64,000 bases of DNA, from the NCBI RefSeq assembly GCF_900116285.1, contig NZ_FPAJ01000002.1, forward strand, positions 558,001-622,000, read 5' to 3'. Position 1 is the first letter of the stretch. Each line of letters begins with the position of its first letter. This document shows, in pieces, positions 45,888 to 56,460 of the stretch. Under the pieces are notes generated by a model. The model was not told the origin of the DNA and ran no database searches. It saw only the letters and a list, made by a program, of their open reading frames with translations. The DNA comes from Sulfitobacter marinus. GTDB taxonomy: Bacteria; Pseudomonadota; Alphaproteobacteria; Rhodobacterales; Rhodobacteraceae. A program made the position numbers and the translations under genes.

Positions 45888-47492
45888 ATGAAGTTGACCT
45901 CGCAGGCGCTGCCCTCATCCACAGGCTTCAAAGCCAACGAAGCTGCCCATCTTGAAGCGTTGCAAACCGTGCGTGACGCATCGGACGCCGCCGCATTCGG
46001 GGGCGGCGAGAAATCCCGCGCCCGCCATGAAAGCCGGGGCAAGATGCTGCCGCGCGAACGGGTGGCGAATTTGCTCGACCCCGGATCGCCTTTCCTTGAG
46101 GTCGGCGGGTTGGCGGCACACGGGTTGTACGGTGGGGCGGCACCATGCGCGGGTGTGATCGCGGGCGTGGGTCAGGTCCATGGCATCGATTGTATGATCG
46201 TGTGCAATGACGCGACGGTTAAGGGCGGCACGTACTTCCCGATGAGCGTCAAAAAACACCTGCGCGCCCAAGAGATCGCCGAGGAAAACCATCTGCCCTG
46301 TATCTATCTGGTGGATAGTGGCGGCGCGAACTTGCCCAACCAGGACGAGGTGTTCCCCGATCGTGATCACTTTGGCCGGATTTTCTATAACCAAGCGCGG
46401 ATGAGCGGTAAGGGCATTCCCCAGATTGCGGTCGTCATGGGCTCGTGCACGGCGGGCGGTGCCTATGTGCCTGCCATGTCCGACGTGTCGATTATCGTCA
46501 AAGAACAGGGCACAATCTTTTTGGCCGGCCCGCCGCTGGTCAAGGCCGCGACAGGCGAAGTCGTGACAGCCGAAGACCTTGGCGGCGGTGACGTGCACAC
46601 GCGGCTCTCCGGTGTGGCCGATTATCTGGCCGAGGATGACGCCCATGCGCTGGCCCTTGCCCGCCGTGCCGTCGCGGGGCTGAACCGTGCTAAACCTGCG
46701 ACAGTGCAATGGCAGCCAAGCGAAGAACCGGACTATGACCCGGCTGAAATGCTTGGCGTGGTGCCTGCCGATCTGCGCACGCCCTATGACATTCGGGAGG
46801 TGATCATGCGGCTGGTCGATGGCAGCCGGTTTGACGAATTCAAAGCGCGCTATGGCGAAACGCTGGTCTGCGGGTTCGCCCATGTCAAAGGCTGCCCCGT
46901 GGGGATCATCGCCAACAACGGGGTGCTGTTTTCGGAATCCGCCCAGAAAGGCGCGCATTTCGTCGAACTGTGTTCGCAGCGCAAAATCCCGCTAGTGTTC
47001 TTGCAAAATATCACCGGTTTCATGGTGGGCCGCAAATACGAGAACGAAGGCATTGCGCGCCACGGGGCCAAGATGGTGACCGCTGTGGCATCGACCAACG
47101 TGCCGAAAATCACCATGCTTGTGGGCGGGTCATTCGGCGCGGGTAACTATGGCATGGCGGGGCGGGCCTATTCCCCGCGCTTTATGTGGACATGGCCGAA
47201 TTCGCGGATTTCCGTCATGGGCGGCGCGCAGGCGGCAGGGGTTCTGGCGACCGTCAAACGTGACGCGATTGAACGCGCAGGCGACAGCTGGAGCGCTGAG
47301 GACGAGGCCAAATTCAAGCAACCTACCATTGATATGTTCGAGGAACAGTCGCATCCGCTTTATGCTTCTGCCCGGTTATGGGACGATGGTGTGATCGACC
47401 CGCGCAAAAGCCGCGATGTGTTGTCGCTGTCGCTTTCGGCCAGTCTGAATGCACCGATTGAGGATACACGCTTTGGCGTGTTCCGGATGTAA
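45888..47492 (+). CDS. mccB: methylcrotonyl-CoA carboxylase beta subunit (carboxyltransferase)
   Basis: A 534-residue carboxyltransferase. It has an N-terminal [28 protein letters not shown], the acyl-CoA and biotin regions with [16 protein letters not shown], and [27 protein letters not shown] followed by [25 protein letters not shown]; all are typical of MccB. It transfers CO2 from biotin on MccA to 3-methylcrotonyl-CoA, giving 3-methylglutaconyl-CoA. AGGAG precedes the ATG. The alpha subunit gene follows after an ASCH gene. Confidence 0.95.
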   Translation: MKLTSQALPSSTGFKANEAAHLEALQTVRDASDAAAFGGGEKSRARHESRGKMLPRERVANLLDPGSPFLEVGGLAAHGLYGGAAPCAGVIAGVGQVHGIDCMIVCNDATVKGGTYFPMSVKKHLRAQEIAEENHLPCIYLVDSGGANLPNQDEVFPDRDHFGRIFYNQARMSGKGIPQIAVVMGSCTAGGAYVPAMSDVSIIVKEQGTIFLAGPPLVKAATGEVVTAEDLGGGDVHTRLSGVADYLAEDDAHALALARRAVAGLNRAKPATVQWQPSEEPDYDPAEMLGVVPADLRTPYDIREVIMRLVDGSRFDEFKARYGETLVCGFAHVKGCPVGIIANNGVLFSESAQKGAHFVELCSQRKIPLVFLQNITGFMVGRKYENEGIARHGAKMVTAVASTNVPKITMLVGGSFGAGNYGMAGRAYSPRFMWTWPNSRISVMGGAQAAGVLATVKRDAIERAGDSWSAEDEAKFKQPTIDMFEEQSHPLYASARLWDDGVIDPRKSRDVLSLSLSASLNAPIEDTRFGVFRM

Positions 47493-47502
47493 GGGGATCG
47501 CT

Positions 47503-47919
47503 ATGACCAAGACATTGCAAGAGATCGTCGATGCCAACCCGGACGCGGAAACATTCCGTTTTGGCGACAACCCGAAACTCTGCGCGGATATCATCGCGCT
47601 GGTGCGCGCGGGCAAGAAAACCGCCACCTGCGAGGCTGCGTCAGCCTACGGCGCGGGCGGCGATGCCTACCCCGAGGTCGGCCGCCGCGATATCGCGCTG
47701 AACTGGGACGGCACGCCTGCCTTCATGATCGAAACGGTCGAGGTCTCCACCCGTCGTTTCAGCGAAATGGACGCCGAATTCGTGGCTGCACAGGGGGAGT
47801 TTCGCGATCTGAATGACTGGCGCGCAAGTTACGAGGCGTATTTCCACCGCACCTGCGGGTTCAAACCCGACATGAAGCTGATGTGCGAACGCTTTACCCT
47901 GATTGAGGATTACGCCTGA
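47503..47919 (+). CDS. ASCH domain protein
   Basis: A 138-residue single-domain protein. The ASCH pattern is FRFGDNPKLCADIIALVRAGKKTATCEAASAYG, with RDIALNWDGTPAFMIETVEVSTRRFSEMDAEF forming the PUA-like barrel and AYFHRTCGFKPDMKLMCERFTLI ending it. ASCH domains are PUA-related and are thought to bind RNA or modified nucleosides; some hydrolyse N4-acetylcytidine. The start at 47503 has AAGGGGATCGC upstream and lies 10 bp after mccB. Its presence between the two carboxylase subunit genes is unexplained. Confidence 0.85.
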   Translation: MTKTLQEIVDANPDAETFRFGDNPKLCADIIALVRAGKKTATCEAASAYGAGGDAYPEVGRRDIALNWDGTPAFMIETVEVSTRRFSEMDAEFVAAQGEFRDLNDWRASYEAYFHRTCGFKPDMKLMCERFTLIEDYA

Positions 47920-47972
47920 TGGGGCATGATGCTTGGCTGTTGGGGGATTGGGTTCCTGACGGGGATGTAAAT

Positions 47973-48019
47973 GGGGGCCAGCCCCCAAACCCCCCGGAGT
48001 TTACTTGGCAAAATGAAGA
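47973..48019 (+). repeat. dispersed intergenic repeat: GGGGGCCAGCCCCC hairpin plus GGCAAAATGAAG box
   Basis: A perfect hairpin, GGGGGCCAGCCCCC, at 47973-47986 is followed by CCCCGGAGTTTACTTGGCAA and AATGAAGA at about 47992-48019. It shares the full arrangement with the copy at 11160-11216. It lies between the ASCH gene and mccA, ending 25 bp before the mccA start. Confidence 0.7.
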
Positions 48020-48043
48020 TAGAACGGACCGAAGGAGAGGCGC

Positions 48044-49993
48044 ATGTTTGACACGATCCTGATCGCAAACCGGGGCGAGATTGCCTGCCGGGTGATGGAA
48101 ACGGCCCAAGCCATGGGCGTGCGTTGTGTCGCGGTATATTCTGATGCGGACCGCGCCGCGAAACATGTCGCGATGGCGGATTTGGCCGTGCATATCGGCG
48201 GGTCTGCCCCGGCGGAGAGTTATTTACGCGGTGATGTGATTATTCAGGCGGCGCTGGATACGGGCGCGCAAGCGATCCATCCCGGCTATGGGTTTCTGTC
48301 TGAGAACCCTGATTTCGTTGAAGCGGTCGAGGCAGCGGGTCTGGTCTTTATCGGGCCCTCCGCAAAGGCGATCCGTGCGATGGGGTTAAAAGACGCCGCT
48401 AAGGCGTTGATGGTAAAGGCGGGTGTGCCGGTTGTTCCTGGCTATCACGGTGCGGATCAGGACAACGCGTTACTGGCGGCCGAGGCGGGCAAGATCGGCT
48501 ATCCGGTGCTGATCAAGGCCGTCGCGGGCGGCGGTGGCAAGGGTATGCGTCTGGTCGAAGCGGCGGTCGGATTTCAGGCGGCGCTGGACAGTGCGCGGTC
48601 CGAGGCGAAAACCGCCTTTGGCAATGCCGATGTGCTGGTCGAGAAATTCGTGACCAAGCCGCGCCATATCGAGGTGCAGGTGTTTGGGGACGGCAAAAAT
48701 GCGGTTCATTTGTTTGAGCGCGATTGTTCGCTGCAACGGCGCCACCAAAAGGTGATAGAGGAAGCACCGGCCCCAGGCATGACAGCCGAAATGCGCGAGG
48801 CCATGGGGCAGGCAGCAGTGACGGCAGCCGAGGCGATCGGCTATGCCGGTGCGGGAACCATCGAGTTTATCGTGGACGGGTCTGATGGCCTGCGCCCCGA
48901 CGGGTTTTTCTTTATGGAGATGAACACGCGGTTGCAGGTTGAGCACCCGGTGACAGAAGCGATTACCGGCGTTGATCTGGTCGAATGGCAATTGCGCGTG
49001 GCGGCGGGGGAAGATCTGCCGATGCGTCAGGATGAGTTGGGCATTCAGGGCCATGCCTTTGATGCGCGGCTATACGCGGAGGACGTGCCAAAAGGGTTCC
49101 TGCCTGCGACGGGCACGTTGACCCATCTGACATTCCAGCAAGGCTGCCGTGCCGATAGTGGTGTGCGGGCAGGCGATACGATTAGCCCGTTTTATGATCC
49201 GATGATTGCCAAGATCATTGTCCATGGGCCGACGCGGGATATCGCCTTGTCCAAATTGCGGGCGGCGTTAAAGCAATGCGAAGTTGGCGGAACCGTGACG
49301 AACCTTGCGTTTCTGGGGGCGCTGGCAGGCCATGATGGTTTTGGGGCGGGCGACGTGGATACTGGCCTGATCGGCCGCGAAATCGACACCCTGACCGTCG
49401 CACCTGACGTGCAGCCGCGCCACGCGGCGCTGGCGGGGATGGCTGCGTTGGGCCTGCTGGATCCTGCGGAGGATGCGGGGTTCACCTTGTGGCAACCGTT
49501 ATTGCGTCAAGTGGGGCTGACTTGGGGTGGGGAGGATCACCTGCTGAAGGTACAGGTTATGTCGTCGCGCAAGCAGATTTGGCACGTGGACGGAACCGAG
49601 ATCACGGCTCTGCGTGTCAGGGGCGGCTGGCAGGTCGGCGGGCAAACCGCTGCGGCAGTCGCGATACACGGTGGGCAGGTCACAGTGTTTGACGGCTATG
49701 GGCTGGTTTTTGAGGTGATCGACCCGCTCGCCCGTGCTGCTGGCGGCCATGGTGATGGCAATCTGGTCGAGGCACCAATGCCGGGGTTGGTGCGCAGCGT
49801 CGATGCCGTTGTCGGGCAAGCGGTTGCCAAGGGGGACCGTTTGGCGGTGCTTGAAGCGATGAAGATGGAACACAGCCTGCTGGCCGCGCGCGATGGTGTT
49901 GTGGCCGAGGTGCTGGCAGTTGCAGGGGATCAGGTTGAAGCGGGAGCGGCATTGGTCCGGCTGGAGGCCGCAGCCGAGGAAGGCGCGGCATGA
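48044..49993 (+). CDS. mccA: methylcrotonyl-CoA carboxylase alpha subunit (biotin carboxylase and carrier)
   Basis: A 649-residue protein. The biotin carboxylase part (residues 1-450) shows MFDTILIANRGEIACRV, the ATP-grasp loop KAVAGGGGKGMRLV, and MNTRLQVEHPVTE. The C-terminal carrier domain has EAMKMEH with the biotinylated Lys near residue 607. With MccB it carboxylates 3-methylcrotonyl-CoA. Family membership in other biotin-dependent acyl-CoA carboxylases is possible, but the mccB, hydratase and lyase neighbours settle the role. Its stop overlaps the next gene (ATGA). Confidence 0.95.
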   Translation: MFDTILIANRGEIACRVMETAQAMGVRCVAVYSDADRAAKHVAMADLAVHIGGSAPAESYLRGDVIIQAALDTGAQAIHPGYGFLSENPDFVEAVEAAGLVFIGPSAKAIRAMGLKDAAKALMVKAGVPVVPGYHGADQDNALLAAEAGKIGYPVLIKAVAGGGGKGMRLVEAAVGFQAALDSARSEAKTAFGNADVLVEKFVTKPRHIEVQVFGDGKNAVHLFERDCSLQRRHQKVIEEAPAPGMTAEMREAMGQAAVTAAEAIGYAGAGTIEFIVDGSDGLRPDGFFFMEMNTRLQVEHPVTEAITGVDLVEWQLRVAAGEDLPMRQDELGIQGHAFDARLYAEDVPKGFLPATGTLTHLTFQQGCRADSGVRAGDTISPFYDPMIAKIIVHGPTRDIALSKLRAALKQCEVGGTVTNLAFLGALAGHDGFGAGDVDTGLIGREIDTLTVAPDVQPRHAALAGMAALGLLDPAEDAGFTLWQPLLRQVGLTWGGEDHLLKVQVMSSRKQIWHVDGTEITALRVRGGWQVGGQTAAAVAIHGGQVTVFDGYGLVFEVIDPLARAAGGHGDGNLVEAPMPGLVRSVDAVVGQAVAKGDRLAVLEAMKMEHSLLAARDGVVAEVLAVAGDQVEAGAALVRLEAAAEEGAA

Positions 49994-50643
49994 TCACGCT
50001 GCATCACGCGGAGCAAACCCGTTCGATGCGCACATTGTGGTTGCTGAATGAGTTGGAGGTGCCGTTCGAGGTGGTGGTGCACCCCTTCGACAAATCCTTG
50101 CGCGACCCTGCCTATCTGGCGATTTCCCCTGCCGGGCGTGTGCCATCGCTGGAAATCGACGGGGAAACCATGTTCGAGACAGGGGCCATTGGCGAATATT
50201 TGTGCGAGCGCTTCAGCCCTGAGGGGCTTGGCCGTATGCTTGGATCAGAGGACCGGATGGCGTGGCTGACTTGGATGCATTTCGCCGAGACCCTGTCGCA
50301 ACATTGTGCTGCATTGACCCAGCAGCATATCGCTCTGCGCGACGACACCATGCGCAGCCCGATTGTAATGAAGCTGGAAGCCGCTAGGGTGGTGAAATGC
50401 TATGATGCGATTGAGGCGCGGCTGGAGGGTCGCGATCATTTGCTAAGCAGTGGCTTTACGGCGGCGGATATCGGGGTGGGGCAAGCGGTCTATATGGCGC
50501 AACATTTCGCCAGGCTGGACGCGCATCCACGGGTGGCGGAATGGTACGGGCGCATTTCAGCGCGCGCGGGATTCCAGAAATCACTGCCCCAAGGGGCACC
50601 TTTGTTTGCGCAGTCGTTCTTTGAACCGTGGCCAGTCGTTTGA
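49990..50643 (+). CDS. glutathione S-transferase family protein
   Basis: A 217-residue protein with a thioredoxin-like N-terminal domain (ITLHHAEQTRSMRTLWLLNELEVPFEVV; PSLEIDGETMFETGAIGEYL carries the conserved cis-Pro/Glu-Thr glutathione site) and an all-helical C-terminal domain. It is soluble. Its start overlaps the mccA stop by 4 bp, so it is part of the leucine operon. It may detoxify reactive enoyl or other electrophilic intermediates, but this is inference. The actual substrate is unknown. Confidence 0.88.
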   Translation: MITLHHAEQTRSMRTLWLLNELEVPFEVVVHPFDKSLRDPAYLAISPAGRVPSLEIDGETMFETGAIGEYLCERFSPEGLGRMLGSEDRMAWLTWMHFAETLSQHCAALTQQHIALRDDTMRSPIVMKLEAARVVKCYDAIEARLEGRDHLLSSGFTAADIGVGQAVYMAQHFARLDAHPRVAEWYGRISARAGFQKSLPQGAPLFAQSFFEPWPVV

Positions 50644-50661
50644 GGCTCGTGGCGTTACTTT

Positions 50662-50686
50662 GAGTGTATTTGGCAAAATGAAGGGG
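50662..50686 (+). repeat. dispersed intergenic box without hairpin
   Basis: GAGTGTATTTGGCAAAATGA followed by AGGGG lies between the glutathione transferase gene and mvaB. The TATTTGGCAAAATGAA core is shared with copies at 11189 and 56393. It ends 10 bp before the mvaB start, and its GGGGAGG end supplies the ribosome site. Confidence 0.6.
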
Positions 50687-50696
50687 AGGTACGGAG

Positions 50697-51554
50697 ATGG
50701 ACAAAGGCGTCTGTGAGATATTCGAGGTGGGGCCACGTGACGGGCTTCAGAACGAGGCACGCGAAATTCCGGTGGCCGAGAAGGTCGCACTGATCGATGT
50801 GCTAAGCCGGGCGGGGTTTTCACGGATTGAAGTCGCCAGCTTTGTCAGCCCCAAATGGGTGCCGCAGATGGCAGGATCGGGCGAGGTGTTGGCCGGGATC
50901 AAACGCGCCGAGGGTGTCCGCTATGCTGCGTTGACGCCGAACATGCGTGGGTACGAGGATGCGGTGGCGGCCAGGGCAGACGAGATCGCGATCTTTGCCT
51001 CGGCCAGTGAAGGGTTCAGCCAGAAGAATATCAATGCCAGCATCGACGAAGCGTTCGAGCGTTTTGCCCCCATTCTGGAAGAGGCGCGTCATGTGGACAT
51101 GCCGGTTCGTGGATATGTGTCTTGCGTCATAGAATGCCCCTATGACGGGGCCATCGCGCCTGCGCAGGTTGCGGCTGTGGCCGACAGACTGTTTGCGATG
51201 GGCTGTTATGAGGTGTCTTTGGGCGATACCATCGGGGCGGGGACGCCTGACACGATTGCAAAGATGTTGCTGGCGGTGCGCGATGTGGTGCCGGTGGGGC
51301 GGCTTGCGGGGCATTTTCACGACACCAACGGCCGAGCGATTGATAACATCGATGCGTCGCTGTCTATGGGGGTGCGTGTGTTTGATGCGGCTGTGGGTGG
51401 TCTTGGCGGCTGCCCCTTTGCGCCCGGTGCTGCGGGGAATGTCGCGACCGAAGCGGTGAATGCCCATCTGACGGCATTGGGATATGAAACGGGGCTGGAT
51501 CAAGAACTGATCGAGGAAGCTGCAACCATGGCACGGCAGATGAGGAACGGTTGA
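50697..51554 (+). CDS. mvaB: hydroxymethylglutaryl-CoA lyase
   Basis: A 285-residue TIM-barrel lyase of the DRE-TIM family. EVGPRDGLQNEAREIP carries the metal-binding Asp and catalytic Arg, GHFHDTNGRAIDN holds the metal-binding His pair, and GGCPFAPGAAGN contains the catalytic Cys at about residue 239. It cleaves HMG-CoA to acetyl-CoA and acetoacetate, the last step of leucine breakdown. GGGGAGG lies upstream of the ATG. Its TGA overlaps the next ATG by one base. Confidence 0.95.
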   Translation: MDKGVCEIFEVGPRDGLQNEAREIPVAEKVALIDVLSRAGFSRIEVASFVSPKWVPQMAGSGEVLAGIKRAEGVRYAALTPNMRGYEDAVAARADEIAIFASASEGFSQKNINASIDEAFERFAPILEEARHVDMPVRGYVSCVIECPYDGAIAPAQVAAVADRLFAMGCYEVSLGDTIGAGTPDTIAKMLLAVRDVVPVGRLAGHFHDTNGRAIDNIDASLSMGVRVFDAAVGGLGGCPFAPGAAGNVATEAVNAHLTALGYETGLDQELIEEAATMARQMRNG

Positions 51555-52339
51555 TGTTCGAGACGATCAAGATTGAAACGGACCCGCGCGGTGTCGCCAC
51601 GCTGACCTTGGCCCGCGAGGAAAAGCACAACGCCATGTCTGCGCAGATGATCGCGGAATTGACACAGGCGGCGGCGAAGCTGGGCGCGGATGATGCGGTG
51701 CGGGTTGTTGTCTTGACTGGCGCTGGCAAAAGCTTTTGCGCGGGCGGCGATCTGGGGTGGATGCAGGCGCAGCGCGAAATGGATGCCGCGACACGGTCGG
51801 CTGAGGCAGGCAAGCTGGCTGCGATGCTGGGCGCGCTGAACGCGCTGCCAAAGCCGTTGATCGGGCGGGTGCAGGGCAACGCCTTTGGCGGCGGGGTTGG
51901 CATGGCGGCGGTGTGCGATGTGGCGATTGGTGTGAATACCCTCAAGATGGGGTTTACCGAGACACGGCTGGGTATCATTCCCGCCACCATCGGGCCCTAT
52001 GTACTTGCGCGTATGGGCGAAGGGCGCGCGCGTCGTGTGTTCATGTCGGCGCGTCTGTTTTCAGCGCAAGAGGCCGTGGATCTGGGGCTGTTGGCGCGGG
52101 TTGTAGCGGCAAGCGATTTGGATGCTGCGATTGAGGCCGAAGTCGTGCCTTATCTGTCTTGCGCCCCCGGCGCTGTGGCCGCCGCAAAGCAACTGGCCCG
52201 CGATTTGGGGCCGCGCATTGATGCGGATGTGGTCGGCCACACCATCGCAGCCTTAGCTGCTAGATGGGAGACCGAGGAAGCTGCCGAAGGTATCGGTGCC
52301 TTTTTCGACAAGCGCAAGCCAGCTTGGGTCAAGGGTTGA
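51554..52339 (+). CDS. liuC: enoyl-CoA hydratase, probable methylglutaconyl-CoA hydratase
   Basis: A 261-residue crotonase-fold protein. The oxyanion-hole segments AREEKHNAMSAQM and GAGKSFCAGGDLGWMQ, then GNAFGGGVGMAAVCD and FTETRLGIIPATIGPYVLARMG, are typical of the family. In this operon it should hydrate 3-methylglutaconyl-CoA to HMG-CoA. The start is the ATG at 51554, overlapping the mvaB stop (TGATG); a TTG just before it is unlikely. It is the last gene of the leucine set. Confidence 0.9.
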   Translation: MFETIKIETDPRGVATLTLAREEKHNAMSAQMIAELTQAAAKLGADDAVRVVVLTGAGKSFCAGGDLGWMQAQREMDAATRSAEAGKLAAMLGALNALPKPLIGRVQGNAFGGGVGMAAVCDVAIGVNTLKMGFTETRLGIIPATIGPYVLARMGEGRARRVFMSARLFSAQEAVDLGLLARVVAASDLDAAIEAEVVPYLSCAPGAVAAAKQLARDLGPRIDADVVGHTIAALAARWETEEAAEGIGAFFDKRKPAWVKG

Positions 52340-52394
52340 TTTGACCTTGCGCTAAGTTACGGTGCCTGTGAGCGCGAGGGATTAGGGAAACATC

Positions 52395-53294
52395 ATGCGG
52401 ATTTTGTTTACGGGTGGCAGCGGCAAGGCAGGGCGTCATGTGGTGCCTTATCTGATCGGGCAGGGGCATCAGGTGTTGAACGTCGATCTTGAACCGCTAG
52501 ATCATCCCGGCGTCGACAATCGCATCGCTGACATCACCGATGCAGGGCAGATTTTTGACGTGATGCAAAGCTATGCCAATCTGGGGGAGTTGGAGCAGGG
52601 CGAGGGCATCGCCGCCCTTGATGCTGTCGTTCATTTTGCAGCGATCCCGCGGATTTTGATCAAACCCGACAACGAGACATTTCGCGTCAACACAATGGGC
52701 ACGTATAATGTCATTGATGCCGCTCTGAAGGCAGGGGTGCGCAAGGTGATCTTTGCATCCTCCGAGACGACCTATGGCATCTGTTTCGCGGATGGAGAGA
52801 TGAAGCCGCAGTATATTCCCATAGATGAAGAGCACCCGACCGTTCCCCATGACAGCTATGCCATGTCCAAGGTTTGCAACGAGGCGACGGCGCGCAGTTT
52901 TCAGGCCCGGACGGGGGCCGATATCTATGGGCTTCGAATCAACAACGTCATCGAGCCTGATGAATATGCACGGATTTTTCCCAATTTTATCGACGACCCT
53001 GACCAGCGTCGCCGCAATATATTTGCCTATATTGATGCGCGTGATCTGGGTCAGATGGTGGCGCGCTGTCTGCAGGTCGATGGTTTGGGCTACGAGGTGT
53101 TTAACGTCGCCAATGACGACCATTCGGTGGACCGCACAACGGATGAGTTGATCGGGCACTATTATAGGGAGGTTCCGAAAACCCGCGAGATGGGCCAAAA
53201 CGAGACGTTTTACACCAATAAAAAGGCCCGCGACATGCTGGGCTTTGTCCCCGAACACAGCTGGCGGGACTATGTTGATCCGGCTGCAGGATAA
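52395..53294 (+). CDS. NAD-dependent epimerase/dehydratase family protein
   Basis: A 299-residue extended SDR. FTGGSGKAGRHVVPYL is the dinucleotide motif, ASSETTYG has the catalytic Ser/Thr region and YAMSK the Tyr/Lys pair; INNVIEPDEYARIFPNF lies in the substrate part. Relatives include UDP-sugar epimerases and uronate dehydrogenases. No sugar-nucleotide genes are adjacent, so the substrate is open. It follows the leucine operon by 55 bp with its own GGGA ribosome site and may be a separate unit. Confidence 0.85.
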   Translation: MRILFTGGSGKAGRHVVPYLIGQGHQVLNVDLEPLDHPGVDNRIADITDAGQIFDVMQSYANLGELEQGEGIAALDAVVHFAAIPRILIKPDNETFRVNTMGTYNVIDAALKAGVRKVIFASSETTYGICFADGEMKPQYIPIDEEHPTVPHDSYAMSKVCNEATARSFQARTGADIYGLRINNVIEPDEYARIFPNFIDDPDQRRRNIFAYIDARDLGQMVARCLQVDGLGYEVFNVANDDHSVDRTTDELIGHYYREVPKTREMGQNETFYTNKKARDMLGFVPEHSWRDYVDPAAG

Positions 53295-53375
53295 CACGTC
53301 TGACGTTTGTCAATATCGCCTCGCGCACGTTATGACTGTGTTAATGAATGGATGCTTCAAATGTGGCGGGTTCTG

Positions 53376-53404
53376 TTGACCCTGACGTAGCGTGGGGGTA
53401 AACC
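53376..53404 (+). promoter_or_regulatory. promoter candidate for the nuo operon
   Basis: TTGACC (53376-53381) and TAAACC (53399-53404) are 17 bp apart, 72 bp before the nuoA start. Directly after, GGGTAAACCCC could fold back on itself. The 181-bp gap 53295-53475 holds no gene. An alternative pair, TTGTCA and TATGAC around 53310-53340, cannot be excluded. Confidence 0.35.
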
Positions 53405-53475
53405 CCAATAAGTTGGGTTCGCCGCCTGACAGGTAAGGCGCATTGCCGCCCCCCATACGCAAAAGGAGCTTCCCC

Positions 53476-54368
<893 letters not shown>

Positions 54369-54377
54369 GGGGCTGGT

Positions 54378-54983
54378 ATGTCAGAACAACTGAACGAACT
54401 TGGCGCATATATCGAGGCAAAACGCCCCGACTGCATCTTGGGTTGGGAAATCGCCCATGGCGAGCTGAACATGGACGTGACCCAGGCAAATCTGCCGGGT
54501 CTGGTGGAGTTTATCAAAGGCGATGCAACTTGCCGTCTGACGTCTTTGGTCGATATCACAGCTGTGGATTACCCCGGTCGGGCCAAACGCTTTGACGTGG
54601 TCTATCACTTCTTGTCGATGTTCCAGAACCACCGCATTCGCCTGCGCGTCGCCGCCCGCGAAGAAGATATGGTGCCCTCGATTGTCGCCATCCACCCTTC
54701 GGCCAACTGGTTCGAGCGTGAAGTATTCGACATGTTCGGCATCCTGTTCGCAGGTCACCCGGATTTGCGCCGTCTGCTGACTGACTACGGGTTCCGCGGC
54801 CACCCGCTGCGCAAGGATTTCCCGACCACTGGCTATACCGAAGTCCGCTATGACGAGGTTGAAAAGCGCGTGGTTTATGAACCTGTGTCCTTGGTTCAGG
54901 AATATCGCCAGTTTGATTTCATGTCACCTTGGGAAGGCGCTGAATACATCCTTCCGGGTGACGAAAAGCCGGAGGCCAAATAA
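54378..54983 (+). CDS. nuoC: NADH-quinone oxidoreductase subunit C
   Basis: A 201-residue peripheral-arm subunit of the 30-kDa family. The signature [44 protein letters not shown] is complete. It is separate from NuoD, unlike the fused NuoCD of E. coli. It packs beside NuoD near the quinone site. Its TAA overlaps the ATG of the next small gene by one base (TAATG). Confidence 0.97.
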   Translation: MSEQLNELGAYIEAKRPDCILGWEIAHGELNMDVTQANLPGLVEFIKGDATCRLTSLVDITAVDYPGRAKRFDVVYHFLSMFQNHRIRLRVAAREEDMVPSIVAIHPSANWFEREVFDMFGILFAGHPDLRRLLTDYGFRGHPLRKDFPTTGYTEVRYDEVEKRVVYEPVSLVQEYRQFDFMSPWEGAEYILPGDEKPEAK

Positions 54984-55156
54984 TGGGAGGCCTGTGGTGG
55001 TTCATTCTTTCGGCCCTGACGATTATCCCGATGGTGAAGATTTTGCCGTTTTTCGGCATCAACAAATATTGGTCCGTGGCCTGCGTGGTCCCCTTTGGCA
55101 CCATTGCGTTGCTGTGGTGGGTGGGCCTCAAACTGACCGAGTTGGAGCGTAAATGA
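54983..55156 (+). CDS. 57-residue membrane protein between nuoC and nuoD
   Basis: A short frame starting at the TAATG junction with nuoC and ending in an ATGA overlap with nuoD. The product has two hydrophobic helices ([20 protein letters not shown] and [19 protein letters not shown]) joined by FGINKYW, and a charged tail ending TELERK. CCGGAGGCC before the ATG is a ribosome site. Rhodobacter-type nuo loci are known to contain unidentified frames between subunit genes, and the tight overlaps here argue that it is real. It could be an assembly or accessory protein of complex I. Confidence 0.75.
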   Translation: MGGLWWFILSALTIIPMVKILPFFGINKYWSVACVVPFGTIALLWWVGLKLTELERK

Positions 55157-56379
55157 TGGACGGCACCAAAGGTTTCGAAGACGCCCTGACCGGCGAACAG
55201 AAGATCCGTAATTTCAACATCAACTTTGGCCCGCAACACCCGGCGGCCCACGGTGTTTTGCGTCTGGTACTTGAACTCGACGGCGAGATTGTCGAACGCT
55301 GCGATCCGCATATCGGCCTGCTGCACCGTGGCACTGAAAAGCTGATGGAAAGCCGGACATATCTGCAAAACCTGCCGTATTTTGACCGGCTGGATTATGT
55401 GGCCCCGATGAACCAGGAACATGCCTGGTGTCTGGCGATTGAAAAGCTGACCGGCGTCGAGGTGCCGCGCCGCGCCTCCTTGATCCGCGTGCTCTATTCC
55501 GAGATCGGCCGCATCCTGTCGCACCTGCTGAACGTGACCACACAAGCGATGGACGTTGGCGCGCTGACCCCGCCGCTGTGGGGCTTTGAAGAACGCGAAG
55601 ACCTGATGATCTTTTACGAACGGGCCTGCGGTGCGCGTCTGCACGCGGCCTATTTCCGCCCCGGCGGTGTTCATCAGGATTTGCCGCCCGCCTTGCTGGA
55701 TGATATCGAAGCTTGGGCTGAAAAGTTCCTGACCGGCTTTATGGTTGATATCGATGAGCTATTGACTGAAAACCGCATCTTTAAACAGCGCAATGTGGAT
55801 ATCGGCGTGATCAGCGCGCAAGACATCCAGGACTGGGGTTTCTCGGGCGTGATGGTGCGCGGCTCCGGGATGGCGTGGGATTTGCGCCGCGCAGAACCCT
55901 ACGAATGCTATGATGAATTTGAATTCCAAATTCCGACCGGTGTGAATGGCGATTGCTATGACCGCTATTTGGTCCGCATGGAAGAAATGCGCCAGTCTAC
56001 TTACATCATCCAGCAGGCGATCGCCAAACTGCGCGCGCCCGAAGGGCAGGGCGATGTATTGGCACGTGGCAAGATCACGCCGCCCAGCCGGTCCGCAATG
56101 AAGACCGACATGGAAAGCCTGATTCATCACTTTAAACTGTATACCGAAGGGTTCCACGTCCCCGCCGGCGAAGTCTATTGCGCCGTTGAAGCGCCCAAGG
56201 GCGAATTCGGCGTCTATCTGGTGGCGGATGGCACCAACAAACCCTACCGCGCCAAGCTGCGCGCGCCGGGCTACCTGCATCTGCAAGCGATGGATTACGT
56301 GGCCAAGGGCCACCAACTGGCGGATGTTGCGGCGATCATCGGTACCATGGATATCGTCTTTGGCGAGGTCGACCGTTGA
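55153..56379 (+). CDS. nuoD: NADH-quinone oxidoreductase subunit D
   Basis: A 408-residue 49-kDa-family subunit that forms the quinone-binding pocket with NuoB. Diagnostic parts are [46 protein letters not shown] and the C-terminal [12 protein letters not shown]. Two consecutive ATGs (55153 and 55156) are possible starts; the first overlaps the stop of the small upstream gene. The region to nuoE (81 bp) contains a minus-strand copy of the dispersed repeat. Confidence 0.97.
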   Translation: MMDGTKGFEDALTGEQKIRNFNINFGPQHPAAHGVLRLVLELDGEIVERCDPHIGLLHRGTEKLMESRTYLQNLPYFDRLDYVAPMNQEHAWCLAIEKLTGVEVPRRASLIRVLYSEIGRILSHLLNVTTQAMDVGALTPPLWGFEEREDLMIFYERACGARLHAAYFRPGGVHQDLPPALLDDIEAWAEKFLTGFMVDIDELLTENRIFKQRNVDIGVISAQDIQDWGFSGVMVRGSGMAWDLRRAEPYECYDEFEFQIPTGVNGDCYDRYLVRMEEMRQSTYIIQQAIAKLRAPEGQGDVLARGKITPPSRSAMKTDMESLIHHFKLYTEGFHVPAGEVYCAVEAPKGEFGVYLVADGTNKPYRAKLRAPGYLHLQAMDYVAKGHQLADVAAIIGTMDIVFGEVDR

Positions 56380-56390
56380 GCCGGCCCTGC

Positions 56391-56425
56391 CTTTTCATTT
56401 TGCCAAATAAACTCCCGCCGGAGGC
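56391..56425 (-). repeat. dispersed intergenic box on the minus strand inside the nuo operon
   Basis: On the minus strand the sequence reads CCTCCGGCGGGAGTTTATTT then GGCAAAATGAAAAG, matching the box at 11189-11214. CCGGCGGG replaces the usual hairpin. It fills half of the nuoD-nuoE gap and is antisense to nuo transcription. Confidence 0.65.
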
Positions 56426-56460
56426 ACCTGCCGTCTCTGCCAGAACGAAAGCCTGATCTG

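Noticed and set aside
45915-46958. Minus-strand open frame (about 347 codons) opposite mccB
   Set aside because: Same reason: mccB is unmistakable on the plus strand and codon bias favours it.
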